Source: a virus. Taken from it: a stretch of 24,208 nucleotides of DNA. A program made the translations under genes and the position numbers. Shown piece after piece: positions 6,584 through 15,288 of the stretch. Below the pieces are notes generated by a model. It was not told where the DNA came from. It worked only from the letters and a program-made list of their open reading frames with translations, and ran no database searches. The first letter of the stretch is position 1. Each line of letters opens with the position of its first letter. The stretch lies in IMG/VR virus record IMGVR_UViG_3300010883_000457, positions 1-24,208 of that record; one strand, 5' to 3'.

Positions 6584-7138
6584 TTAAGCGATGGTTCCTA
6601 TATTACTACCAAAGAAAGATGGCACTGTGATAGTACCATAATCGATATCTATTGCTAATTGCATAAACTGTGCATGATTCACAATGTTTGGAACAAATTC
6701 ACCAAAGTCTAATTGTGTTTGAAATACTGCACTTCCTTCATCTGCTGTGTTTGTAATTGTTAAGACATTATTAACCATTGCAGTGTTTATGCCAGCACCG
6801 CCAATGATACGGAATGTTTCACCGTCATCAACATTACTACTACCTGCATCAGTAGTTACTAGTATGCCTTGTAAATTTGCACTAATTTGAATATCATTGC
6901 CTGCAACTGCGGCAACTGCCATTCCTGTTCCTGCTGTTAAATTTTTAAATTGTAATGCATCACCCGATTTACCAGCAAAAATTGCAACTCCTGTACCTAT
7001 ACCAGCACCTGTTGTTGACTCTGGTTGACGTAGGTCTAGTTCATCAAAGTTTTCGTTTACTTTGCGAAATGCTTCACGTAGATCATCACCTGTGCCATCG
7101 TTAGCAATATTACCAATGTTAATGTTTTGTATTGTCAT
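6584..7138 (-). CDS. Short tail-fibre-like protein with shared N-terminal motif (184 aa)
   Basis: Residues 3-34 contain INIGNIANDGTGDDLREAF followed by RKVNENFDEL, the cleanest copy of the N-terminal motif shared with the 321-aa and 2462-aa genes. The rest is Gly/Ala/Thr-rich and beta-predicted, with a phage-fibre look (GAGINTAMVNNVLTITNTAD at about 113-132). It lacks a recognisable receptor-binding end and may be a connector or short fibre. A late-promoter octamer lies 18 nt upstream of the ATG, with AAGGA between. The 823-aa gene follows after one base. Confidence 0.78.
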   Translation of the reverse strand: MTIQNINIGNIANDGTGDDLREAFRKVNENFDELDLRQPESTTGAGIGTGVAIFAGKSGDALQFKNLTAGTGMAVAAVAGNDIQISANLQGILVTTDAGSSNVDDGETFRIIGGAGINTAMVNNVLTITNTADEGSAVFQTQLDFGEFVPNIVNHAQFMQLAIDIDYGTITVPSFFGSNIGTIA

Positions 7139-7156
7139 AATCTTTTCCTTATACTG

Positions 7157-7164
7157 TATTTATT
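7157..7164 (-). promoter_or_regulatory. T4-type late promoter octamer before the 184-aa fibre-like gene
   Basis: AATAAATA reads on the minus strand in the 42-bp gap after the giant protease gene, 18 nt before the ATG at 7138. The spacing is identical to the octamer at 4100-4107. It fits the NATAAATA late motif of T4-like phages. No terminator is visible in the same gap. Confidence 0.5.
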
Positions 7165-7180
7165 ATTAATGCTAATACAA

Positions 7181-10100
7181 TTATACATCTGCTGTATTAG
7201 TATTAGGATACGCTCTACCTGATCCCCAGATAATTCTAACAGCACCGTCTCCTGCATAACCTGTTGCACTTGAATAACCTGCTCCGCCTCCGTACTGTTT
7301 TCCAGATCCGCCACTTCCAGGGCTACCTGGATACGTGTAGCCATAAATGCTTTCTCTAGGTGCGCCACCTGCACCACTTGTACCTTCTCCAAGTATGCCT
7401 ACGCCGCCACCATGTGATGGAAGAGCCTGATAGCCAGGACCACTACCGCCACCACCGCCGCCTTGGCCATCGCCACCACGACTGTTTGTAGTAGCATTAC
7501 CACCACCACCACCATCACCAGAATAACCGCCAGCACCGCCTGCACCGCCGCCTTGGCCGGAACCAATGCCGCCTCCACCACCTAAGCCGCCACCGCTGGT
7601 TGCTATAGAGTCAGGAGTGAAACTACTTGATCCACCGTCTCCTCCGTGGTTAGTTCCTCTTGCACCAACAACAACAGTGTATGATTGCCCTGCTGTTACT
7701 GCTCCAGTAATCCACTGAAGGCCGCCTCCACCGGATCCACCTCTAATTTGTTGGGCACCAGCACCGCCGGACTTAGTACCACCAGCACCGCCATCGCCAC
7801 CAGTTATACCAACACCACCGTTGGACGAACCACCGCCTCCGCCAACCATAACGACACTAACTTCAGTAACACCCTCAGGAGCAACCCACGAATAAGTACC
7901 CGGAGTTGTATATGCCGTTTGACCTGCTAGTGTTCCACTTGTATCGTTAATTGTAACGCTTTGTGTTACACCTAGATCATCTAATGTCATTAAGAATATT
8001 TCTGTACCTTCAGTTACTGCGTCAGACATCACAGCATATGTAAGTTGGGCACTATTACTTTGTACTGTAAGTGTACCAGTTAGTGCCACCCCGCCAATAT
8101 CTGCACTTGTAACACCTGTAATTGTATACGGAACATTCGAACCGTTTGTTACATTTGTAGTATCTAATGTGATTGTGAAACTTTGTCCTTCGTTTATGCT
8201 TGAAGCACTCGAAGTTAATGCATAAGTCGAAGCACTTGAAACTGGTTCTGCTTGTACGCTAATATCAAGCACCATTTTATATTCAACATATGCTGATACA
8301 CTAGTACTAGTAGTACCATTTACTAATCCGCCTGCTGTTGCTGTATTATCATCAATGGTCATACCTAAGTCGTGTGTAAGAAGCGGTGAATTACTATCTA
8401 CGCTAATACTACCATGTACTTCGTATGCCCAATCTTCAACTGTTAATAAATCTGAATCTGCATCAGCCTGGTTAATTGGAACACTTGCAATAACTCCGCC
8501 TACTCTACCAACGCCTGTTTGTGTACTAGAAACTCCATAACCACTTACCCACAGTCTATTATTTGGATTAAGCGTATTATCTAAACTACATTTATAAAGG
8601 CCTACATTTAAGTTAGCACTTGTACTAGTATGCAAGTTTCTAAATTTAACATTGCCAAGGGCGTCATCAAACGTTATAACCATGCCTCGTTTATTTGCAT
8701 TTGTATCATCTTTGTTTTGTTCACCTACACATACAATCTTATTGTTTCGTGTATCAAAATCAATATCTCTAAGTTTTGGATTACTTTGTCTGTAATCACT
8801 TGCTATAGGTTGTGTGTCTATGTCATTTAATACCCAATCAGTTGTAATAATACCTGTTAATGGATTAATTTTAAGTATATGTGATTGTTCATAATTTACT
8901 TGTGGATTATCAACATGACCTAACCCAATAATTGGATTATCATTTTCATCAATACAAATACCTGCTGGATTAAATCCAGTGCCTGTATCTGAATCTACAT
9001 ACCAACTCTTAGCCCATTGTTCTGTTAATGAACTATTAAATTTCCATAAACGTACTGCTGTTTCAGTATCGTCTGATTTAATTTCTGTACCATAAACATA
9101 AATGTTTCCTGTGCTATCTACAGCAACATCTTGTGCTTGTCCATGTTTACTTGTTGGATTTGCTTTTCTAACTGTCAATGTATCACCGTTACTAACATCA
9201 ATTTTAATAACCCATAATCCGCTATCTAAATTTTGTAAGTAGTTTGCACCTACAGCAATAATATTTCCATCACTAGCAAATGCCATTGCTGTAATAGCAA
9301 CACCATTACCGTCACCGTCGGAATAATTACGTTGCCACTGTACTGTGCCTGAAGCATTTAGTTTTGTAATATATGCATCACTTGGATAATCTGCACTAGG
9401 TGTATTAGTTTCCCAATTCCACGAACCGCTGTAACCAACATAAATATTTTCTGAATTATCAGAAACTGCACTTGTAACTATATAGTTTGAACTAAATGAT
9501 CTTCTCCAAATCGGAGAGCCTCTATCAGTATATTTTACCATAGCACACGATTTATTACTTCCGCTATCTATTTGCTCTATAACGATTGAACTATTACTGC
9601 CTGCGTGAGCAACGAATTGGAATGTTGTATTTGCTGTACGTAAAGTATTAAATCCAAAGTGTGTAGTTACCCAATGTTTATCTGCTAGATAAATTTCACC
9701 ATTCATATCATTGTGTATGCTACATTGATAATACTTACGACCGCCTTTTGTAGGAGTATAACTAATACCACTATTTTGAGTACCTTGCCCTATAACGCCA
9801 TTAGTTTGATTATTTGCTCCACTGCCTTGTACATCTTTAATATAAAATGGATGCCCGCTTGCATTAACAGTCCAACTTATAGTATCACCTCTGTCAATAA
9901 CTATAGCAGGATTAAGTCCACTAATTGTTCCATTTCTATCATTACCTGTAGTCCATGTGTATCCTCCAGCACCGCTGTTGGTAACACCACCTGGCAATGA
10001 AATTTGGGTGCCATCACTAGTATCATTAATTGTAATATCAATATCTTGGGCGTTATCAGTCATGAATGGAAGATAATGGTTAGTATCAACTTGTGTAGTT

Positions 10101-13100
10101 GCTGTTAGGCTTTCAATAAGTTTAAGGTTCATTGTTTCTGTACCATCAAACGTATTGTCTGCTGTTATATTAAATGTTTTACTATTTGCAACTTGGGTTA
10201 ATGACCCTCTAATATTTCCATAAGCAGTAGTTAGACCAGTAATATCAATATCGCTTGTACCTACACCAGTAATTTCATACGGTATTAATATCTGTGGATC
10301 TGTTGTACTTAGGTTAGTATTAACACTAACTGTAACTGTACTACCTTCGTTTGCATTTGTTTTGTTTGATGCTAGTGTATATTGCGGTGCTTCGAACTTA
10401 TCTCTACTTCCTGGATACATAATCCAAATGCCGCCATCTTGGCCTGTCTCTGCTCTATTTGTACTGCCTGATGTTGCAAGGCCCATAACAAGTACACCAC
10501 CTGCTCCTGCACCAACTTCATAACTTGTTGCTGCCGGCGTTACTGCAGATATGTTGTTACCCTGTTGGCCAGCAACACCTGTTTTTACTACGCCTGCACC
10601 TGAGATAGATAACGTTGGTGGAGTAGTTGTAGCCAAGCCTCCGCGATTACTTGTTACTTCTCTAGTAAGAGTAGCACCGCCGCCTATAGCACCATAAGTT
10701 ATTCCTGTGCCACTTTGCCAATTTTCAACATATCCATGCCCGCCGCCAGTACCTGCAGTTTGTTGTGGTATAACTGCAATGTTACCTTCAGGCGATAAAT
10801 TAATTTTTGCTAGTTGTACAGTATTTAAATCCGTAGCACTAGTACCAACACCGCCTCTAAATTCAATTATTGTTGCATCACCTAGCCCAGTGTATCCTGT
10901 GTTCCTTGCAAACGTTAATCCGCCATAAGATGTAGTTGTTTCAATTGAAACACCGTTACTTACATTTGCAAAATTGTATTGAGCATTTGTACCACTAAAG
11001 GATGATGTACGAATAGTATCAAATCCTTTAGATAAGTTTTTGTAAACCTGTAATGGAGCATTACTACCATTTCTTACAAGAATATAATACGCATCATAAT
11101 CTTGACTCTCTTCATTTACCCATGTTCCTGAAGTTGCTAAAATTTGATTTATTCTATTTTCTAAGATATAAGCATATTCATTTCCATAAGATCCTGCATA
11201 TACATTAAAGGTAAATTGAATTTGACTTGAATAACTTAAATTGATTGCACTAACTGTTGTTGATGCAGGTGCAGTCCAGTTATACGGCGAAGTTTGACCA
11301 TTTACATTAGGATCTAATATTTGATTCAATGGATATCCTGAGCCACCTGTGCTTCCAGCACCAGCGCCACCGCCGCCACCGCCAACAACTGCTGACCCGG
11401 TATTAAATCTCATCGAGTCTCCACCTGCACCACCGGCTTTACCAATATTCCACGCACCAGTAGTAGTGCCGCCTGCACCGCCTATCTTACGTTCAAAAGT
11501 TTTTGGTTCTAAAGAACTTAATGCTATTGCTGGACTTGTTTGTCCGCCACCTGCTGTATATGTAACACTGCTATAAGTTACTGTAGTGTTGCCACCTGCA
11601 TTACTACCAGCGCCTCCGGCGCCTACACTATAACTAATAACTTGACCCGGAGTTACTGAAAGATTATTAATAATTCCAACTGCACCCGAACCTGCACCAC
11701 CTGTAACTTGGCCTGCACCTAGTGGCGATGAGGTACCTGTTCCGCCGCCTGCACCTACAGCCATAATACTAACACTTGTTACATTAGTTGGAACTGTAAA
11801 TGTTCCACTACCAGTTGTTGTTATAACTTCGTCACCAGCAACTAATGTTGTACTAGTATCGTTAATTGTAACACTTGTTGAAATATTGTCTATTGTAGTT
11901 AATGCTATAACAAATGTTTCAGACCCTTCAGTTGTAAAGTCTGCATTTACTGTAAAGGTTGCTCGGGTAACACTTCCTGTAGTATAAGTTCCTGATAGTG
12001 ATCCTGTTGACAGATCAGTAGCACTAATTCCAGTAACAACATATCCAAGCACTACTCCAGGAATTCCATTATCAACGTTTAAGTCGACATAAAAACTTTC
12101 ACCTTCGTCAACTGCACCAATACTTGCAACTAAGTTGTATGTAATAGGTGAGTTACTTGTATCGTTAATTTGTACTGTAATAGTTTGACTTGCGGATTCA
12201 AAATATAAAGTTTCAGACCCTTCTAATGAACCATCTGCGGCAATAACATATGTACGTGTTATATCCGTTCCAACAACAAAATTACCTGTTAAAGGTTCCC
12301 CACTAATATCTGCTGAATCAATACCTGTAATTGTATACGGTACAGTTGTACCAGATAACACATTAGTTGCTGTTAAAGTAATTGTAACTGATTCCCCTTC
12401 GCCTAAACTATCTCTTGTACTTGTAAGAGCGTAAGTCGGATCTGGTTTGCTAGTATCAGCAATAATTACGCTGACATTTTTGCCTGCTTGATCATCTAAT
12501 GTCATTAAGAATGTTTCATTGCCATTATCAAATTCATTATCTTCAGATGCGGTGAATGTTATTATTTGGTTAGTACCTATAATAAAAGATCCAGTTAGTG
12601 ATGCACCGCCAATATCTGCACTTATAATGCCTGTAATTGTGTAAGGGACAATTGTTCCGTTTACAAGACCAGTAGTAGTTAACGTAACTGTAAACTGTTG
12701 CCCTTCATTTACACTAGAAGCACTTGCGGTTAATGCATATGTTGCTTCAACAGCGCCTGCATCTGCGACAATAGTTTCATCGCCAGCAATAGTCATAACG
12801 CTTGCTTGGTTATATGGTTGGAAAGCATAAGCATTTGTTCCGCCCATTAAACTTCTATAGTTTGTATAATCTGAACCAGTATTACCATTAACATCTAATT
12901 GCTCTTTGGCATTGGTAGTTACCCATGTTTTTCGTTGTGCTGGAGTTGAACTAGGTTGTATCTCACCATACGTTGCTATTAGTCCTGCAATCTGTGGAGC
13001 CGCCATAGACGTACCACCTATGTTTGCAATTCTAAATGAAGTGCTACCATACGGGCCATCATTAAAACTATTTGTATTACTAGTAGCACTAAAAATATTT

Positions 13101-14305
13101 ACACCCGGTGCATACACATCAACTCCAGGACCCTTTTCAGAAAATACTGCTACTTGTTCATTTCCATCTGCGTCTAATGCACTATCAATAGCACCTACCA
13201 TAAGAGCCTTTGTACTAAAAGGTGATCCACCTCTATGATAGTATATTGTTTGACCAAAGGCATTTGTATAATAGTTGTTATAATCTACATCAGTAGATGT
13301 TGCAATTTTATGGTAATTGTTGCCAGCGGCAATTACAACTGTAACACCAGCATCGATAAGTTCATCTACATCAGCATCAACACTTGCAAGTCGTGCAGGA
13401 TGTCTATGACCTGTTCCATCAAATGAACCAGTCATTCCGTAACCGTCTACTTTAGTATTTCCTGACCATTCTGATCCTCTATATGATCCGCCGGTAACAC
13501 TTAGATATCTACCAATGTAACCCCAACTCATGTTTATAACTGTTGGACGTTTTTGCCCAGTTAATACATCTGGAGTTTTTGCTTTGTGCCATTCTTTAAC
13601 AACATCAAAAATATCACTAATAGGCATACCGCCGTTTGGATCACTAGAACCTTGTAAGCCTCCAACTTTAATTGAATAAATCTTTGAATTCTTAGCCCAG
13701 CCATATGTTTTACCAACTGCTGTACCTGCAACATGTGTGCCGTGCCCGTCATAGTCTGTATAAAACCCTGCTGGTAATGTTCCACTTACTACCGACTGTG
13801 CTTGATACCAATCAATTTCTTGTACTCTAGTGTTACCAAAAGAGTCTTGGAATTCTGGATGGTCTGCTTGTATACCTGAGTCTTGTATAACAAAATCAAC
13901 ACCTGTACCTGTAAGTGTGTGCGTATAACCGCCTACTACTGCGCCGTTGGAATTATAAGGATTTGACAACGCACTCATTCTGCGTAGTCCCCAGTTTAAA
14001 CTTGCTCCACTGGTTAAAGATGATTTATTAAAGTCGCCTACTTGTGTAGCCGCTCTTACAATACTGACATCGTCTCGCAAGTCAGGTCTTAGTTCAACTG
14101 CTTCTACTCTTTGGTCATTTTCTAATTCAACTGCTTCTTGGTCAGTAAGCATATAGTGAGTATTTCTTTGCGAGCCTGGTCTTTCATTTGCAACCGTAAC
14201 CGCTTTGGTCGGAACATAAGGTAGCATATTATCTGCTATCATATCTTGCCTAAATGCTATGGGATCTACATCTTTATGCAGAGTAACAATGTATTCTTTT
14301 TCCAT
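7181..14305 (-). CDS. Giant virion-associated subtilisin-like protease with Calx-beta, cupredoxin, propeller and glycine-rich domains (2374 aa)
   Basis: Multidomain protein. Residues 1-80 look like an I9-type propeptide (EYIVTLHKDVD start). Residues 130-445 form a proteinase-K-like S8 domain with Asp142 (QDSGI), His188 (DGHGTHVAGT), Asn329 (AAGNN) and Ser433 (GGTSMAAP). Calx-beta-like repeats follow at 523-619, 624-717, 722-818, 1309-1430 and 2027-2123, most ending INDTS. Glycine-rich modules lie at about 826-990 and 2130-2374, the second ending GAVRIIWG. A region at 1010-1180 has no assigned fold. A cupredoxin-like domain (1433-1542) carries His1485, Cys1528, His1531 and Met1534. Propeller-like repeats (GNIYVYGT, NIIAVGA) span about 1560-1990. 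There is no signal peptide. AAGGA precedes the ATG. Placed between fibre genes, it is probably a tail-fibre or tail-tip component that can digest surface or released protein; its location in the virion is inferred. Confidence 0.88.
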   Translation of the reverse strand: MEKEYIVTLHKDVDPIAFRQDMIADNMLPYVPTKAVTVANERPGSQRNTHYMLTDQEAVELENDQRVEAVELRPDLRDDVSIVRAATQVGDFNKSSLTSGASLNWGLRRMSALSNPYNSNGAVVGGYTHTLTGTGVDFVIQDSGIQADHPEFQDSFGNTRVQEIDWYQAQSVVSGTLPAGFYTDYDGHGTHVAGTAVGKTYGWAKNSKIYSIKVGGLQGSSDPNGGMPISDIFDVVKEWHKAKTPDVLTGQKRPTVINMSWGYIGRYLSVTGGSYRGSEWSGNTKVDGYGMTGSFDGTGHRHPARLASVDADVDELIDAGVTVVIAAGNNYHKIATSTDVDYNNYYTNAFGQTIYYHRGGSPFSTKALMVGAIDSALDADGNEQVAVFSEKGPGVDVYAPGVNIFSATSNTNSFNDGPYGSTSFRIANIGGTSMAAPQIAGLIATYGEIQPSSTPAQRKTWVTTNAKEQLDVNGNTGSDYTNYRSLMGGTNAYAFQPYNQASVMTIAGDETIVADAGAVEATYALTASASSVNEGQQFTVTLTTTGLVNGTIVPYTITGIISADIGGASLTGSFIIGTNQIITFTASEDNEFDNGNETFLMTLDDQAGKNVSVIIADTSKPDPTYALTSTRDSLGEGESVTITLTATNVLSGTTVPYTITGIDSADISGEPLTGNFVVGTDITRTYVIAADGSLEGSETLYFESASQTITVQINDTSNSPITYNLVASIGAVDEGESFYVDLNVDNGIPGVVLGYVVTGISATDLSTGSLSGTYTTGSVTRATFTVNADFTTEGSETFVIALTTIDNISTSVTINDTSTTLVAGDEVITTTGSGTFTVPTNVTSVSIMAVGAGGGTGTSSPLGAGQVTGGAGSGAVGIINNLSVTPGQVISYSVGAGGAGSNAGGNTTVTYSSVTYTAGGGQTSPAIALSSLEPKTFERKIGGAGGTTTGAWNIGKAGGAGGDSMRFNTGSAVVGGGGGGAGAGSTGGSGYPLNQILDPNVNGQTSPYNWTAPASTTVSAINLSYSSQIQFTFNVYAGSYGNEYAYILENRINQILATSGTWVNEESQDYDAYYILVRNGSNAPLQVYKNLSKGFDTIRTSSFSGTNAQYNFANVSNGVSIETTTSYGGLTFARNTGYTGLGDATIIEFRGGVGTSATDLNTVQLAKINLSPEGNIAVIPQQTAGTGGGHGYVENWQSGTGITYGAIGGGATLTREVTSNRGGLATTTPPTLSISGAGVVKTGVAGQQGNNISAVTPAATSYEVGAGAGGVLVMGLATSGSTNRAETGQDGGIWIMYPGSRDKFEAPQYTLASNKTNANEGSTVTVSVNTNLSTTDPQILIPYEITGVGTSDIDITGLTTAYGNIRGSLTQVANSKTFNITADNTFDGTETMNLKLIESLTATTQVDTNHYLPFMTDNAQDIDITINDTSDGTQISLPGGVTNSGAGGYTWTTGNDRNGTISGLNPAIVIDRGDTISWTVNASGHPFYIKDVQGSGANNQTNGVIGQGTQNSGISYTPTKGGRKYYQCSIHNDMNGEIYLADKHWVTTHFGFNTLRTANTTFQFVAHAGSNSSIVIEQIDSGSNKSCAMVKYTDRGSPIWRRSFSSNYIVTSAVSDNSENIYVGYSGSWNWETNTPSADYPSDAYITKLNASGTVQWQRNYSDGDGNGVAITAMAFASDGNIIAVGANYLQNLDSGLWVIKIDVSNGDTLTVRKANPTSKHGQAQDVAVDSTGNIYVYGTEIKSDDTETAVRLWKFNSSLTEQWAKSWYVDSDTGTGFNPAGICIDENDNPIIGLGHVDNPQVNYEQSHILKINPLTGIITTDWVLNDIDTQPIASDYRQSNPKLRDIDFDTRNNKIVCVGEQNKDDTNANKRGMVITFDDALGNVKFRNLHTSTSANLNVGLYKCSLDNTLNPNNRLWVSGYGVSSTQTGVGRVGGVIASVPINQADADSDLLTVEDWAYEVHGSISVDSNSPLLTHDLGMTIDDNTATAGGLVNGTTSTSVSAYVEYKMVLDISVQAEPVSSASTYALTSSASSINEGQSFTITLDTTNVTNGSNVPYTITGVTSADIGGVALTGTLTVQSNSAQLTYAVMSDAVTEGTEIFLMTLDDLGVTQSVTINDTSGTLAGQTAYTTPGTYSWVAPEGVTEVSVVMVGGGGGSSNGGVGITGGDGGAGGTKSGGAGAQQIRGGSGGGGLQWITGAVTAGQSYTVVVGARGTNHGGDGGSSSFTPDSIATSGGGLGGGGGIGSGQGGGAGGAGGYSGDGGGGGNATTNSRGGDGQGGGGGGSGPGYQALPSHGGGVGILGEGTSGAGGAPRESIYGYTYPGSPGSGGSGKQYGGGAGYSSATGYAGDGAVRIIWGSGRAYPNTNTADV
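7937..8227 (-). repeat. Calx-beta-like repeat 5 in the protease gene
   Basis: Residues 2027-2123 of the giant protein. It opens YALTSSASSINEGQSFTITL and ends VTINDTSG. It is very close to repeat 1 (12449-12739): both share NEGQ.FT.TL, VPYTITG, SADIGG..LTG and FLMTLDD, although about 1400 residues separate them. Confidence 0.8.
9680..10009 (-). other. Cupredoxin-like domain inside the protease gene
   Basis: Residues 1433-1542. The order is a beta strand (ISWTVNASGHPFYI), a loop and the closing motif KYYQCSIHNDMNGEI. The expected type-1 copper ligands are His1485, Cys1528, His1531 and Met1534. The C-x2-H-x2-M spacing is that of amicyanin rather than plastocyanin (C-x2-H-x4-M). Copper binding is inferred. 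Confidence 0.75.
10016..10381 (-). repeat. Calx-beta-like repeat 4 in the protease gene
   Basis: Residues 1309-1430, the most divergent copy. It keeps YTLASNKTNANEGSTVTVSV, IPYEITGVGTSDI and the terminal ITINDTSD. It lies directly before the cupredoxin-like domain. Confidence 0.7.
11852..12142 (-). repeat. Calx-beta-like repeat 3 in the protease gene
   Basis: Residues 722-818. It has VDEGESFYVDL, VTGISATDLSTG and the end SVTINDTST. It is followed at once by the first glycine-rich module. Confidence 0.75.
12155..12436 (-). repeat. Calx-beta-like repeat 2 in the protease gene
   Basis: Residues 624-717. It has LGEGESVTITL, VPYTITGIDSADISG and the end VQINDTSN. It is tandem with repeats 1 and 3. 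Confidence 0.75.
12449..12739 (-). repeat. Calx-beta-like repeat 1 in the protease gene
   Basis: Residues 523-619, shortly after the catalytic domain. It has NEGQQFTVTL, VPYTITG, SADIGGASLTG and FLMTLDD, and ends IIADTSK instead of the usual INDTS. Confidence 0.75.
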
Positions 14306-14322
14306 TAACTAAATCCTTAAAT

Positions 14323-15288
14323 TTATAATGCCGCTATTCTTGTTTTGAAGTCTGCAAAGTCTGCACTCGCCGCTACTTCTGTTTTTAGTGTTGACAAAGC
14401 AACTCCAGTTACTGGTGCTGTCCAAGCATATCCTGATGCTGATTTTGTAAGTACATCACTTAGATTACCGCCTGGTAACAAGTCGCCTATACTGTCAGGA
14501 ATGGCGTCTGCATTATCTGTAAGTTGTGATATATCTGTTTTAATTAAGTTTGATGCATCTGCTAAACTAGAAACGTCAGTCGGAATAACTGCACCACTAT
14601 CTGACAGTTGTCCTACATCAGTAAGTGTCATGTTTCTCCACTGACCGTTAATGTATGCTTCAACATGACCTGTTTGTGTATTAGCAACTATAAAGCCTTC
14701 GGTAGTAAATGCGTTACGTCCTGCTGAATCATAACTTGGTGGAATAACTTTTGCAAATGCATTTACATTTAATGTTCCGTTCACATTAAGTGTAGAACTG
14801 CTATGACCTATTTCAACATCACCACTTCCAGTATCAAAACCAATCTGTATGCTTTGACCTGCTGTTCTAATTGCTACACCTGAATTTGAAAAAAGTATAA
14901 TTCCGTTTTGGCTAACTTGCACATAATCTTGTGCGGCACTTTCTTGTAGTGTAATTATACCTTGTGCTTTTAATGTTATGTTTGCATTTGTGCCTGTGTT
15001 TGTAGTAGTAAGTTCAATGTTTGAATCTACAACGTCCCAAGTTGTGCTTGCGATAGGACCTACAATTTTACCATTGTTACCGTCAACTAGTAGTGTACTA
15101 TCAGTTGCATTTACACTACCAATAGTATCTACAATTAGTGTGCCGCCTCCTGTTTGTGCTGACTTAACTTGTTTTAAATCAAGATATAATTCGTTGAAGT
15201 TATCATTTACTTTATCAAATGCTGTGCGTAATGGATCACCATCACCTTTGTTAGCACTTGTACCTAAGTTAACTATTTGTTTTGCCAT
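14323..15288 (-). CDS. Tail-fibre-like structural protein with shared N-terminal motif (321 aa)
   Basis: Residues 4-35 carry the shared motif (VNLGTSANKGDGDPLRTAF then DKVNDNFNEL). The middle (about 50-230) is a beta-rich, Ser/Thr/Gly-rich fibre with short repeats such as GTLNVNAFAK, plus a stretch FIVANTQTGHVEAYINGQWR resembling the surface-loop segments of other phage fibres. The C-terminal end is helical (ALSTLKTEVAASADFADFKT then RIAAL), which may help trimerise. The ATG shares one base with the stop of the 2462-aa gene (TAATG). The protease gene follows 17 nt later. Its role as an accessory fibre is inferred from motif and context. Confidence 0.8.
   Translation of the reverse strand: MAKQIVNLGTSANKGDGDPLRTAFDKVNDNFNELYLDLKQVKSAQTGGGTLIVDTIGSVNATDSTLLVDGNNGKIVGPIASTTWDVVDSNIELTTTNTGTNANITLKAQGIITLQESAAQDYVQVSQNGIILFSNSGVAIRTAGQSIQIGFDTGSGDVEIGHSSSTLNVNGTLNVNAFAKVIPPSYDSAGRNAFTTEGFIVANTQTGHVEAYINGQWRNMTLTDVGQLSDSGAVIPTDVSSLADASNLIKTDISQLTDNADAIPDSIGDLLPGGNLSDVLTKSASGYAWTAPVTGVALSTLKTEVAASADFADFKTRIAAL

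Noticed and set aside
7135-7581. Extra minus-strand frames rich in Val, Ala and Gln within the last glycine-rich module of the protease gene.
   Set aside because: They are frame-shifted readings of GGN-rich codons, with no start signals and no protein-like pattern.
7300-7860. GCC/ACC-rich repetitive stretch that could be mistaken for a CRISPR array or structured non-coding repeat.
   Set aside because: The repetition follows glycine codons of the protease gene; there are no equal-length repeats with unique spacers.
7300-7860. Collagen-like triple helix in the protease glycine-rich tail.
   Set aside because: The glycines do not follow a regular Gly-x-y period; Gly-Gly runs dominate.
14320-14327. 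TATAAATT on the minus strand, one mismatch from the late promoter, before the protease gene.
   Set aside because: It overlaps the preceding stop codon and lies so close to the AAGGA site that the expected transcript start would remove the ribosome-binding site.
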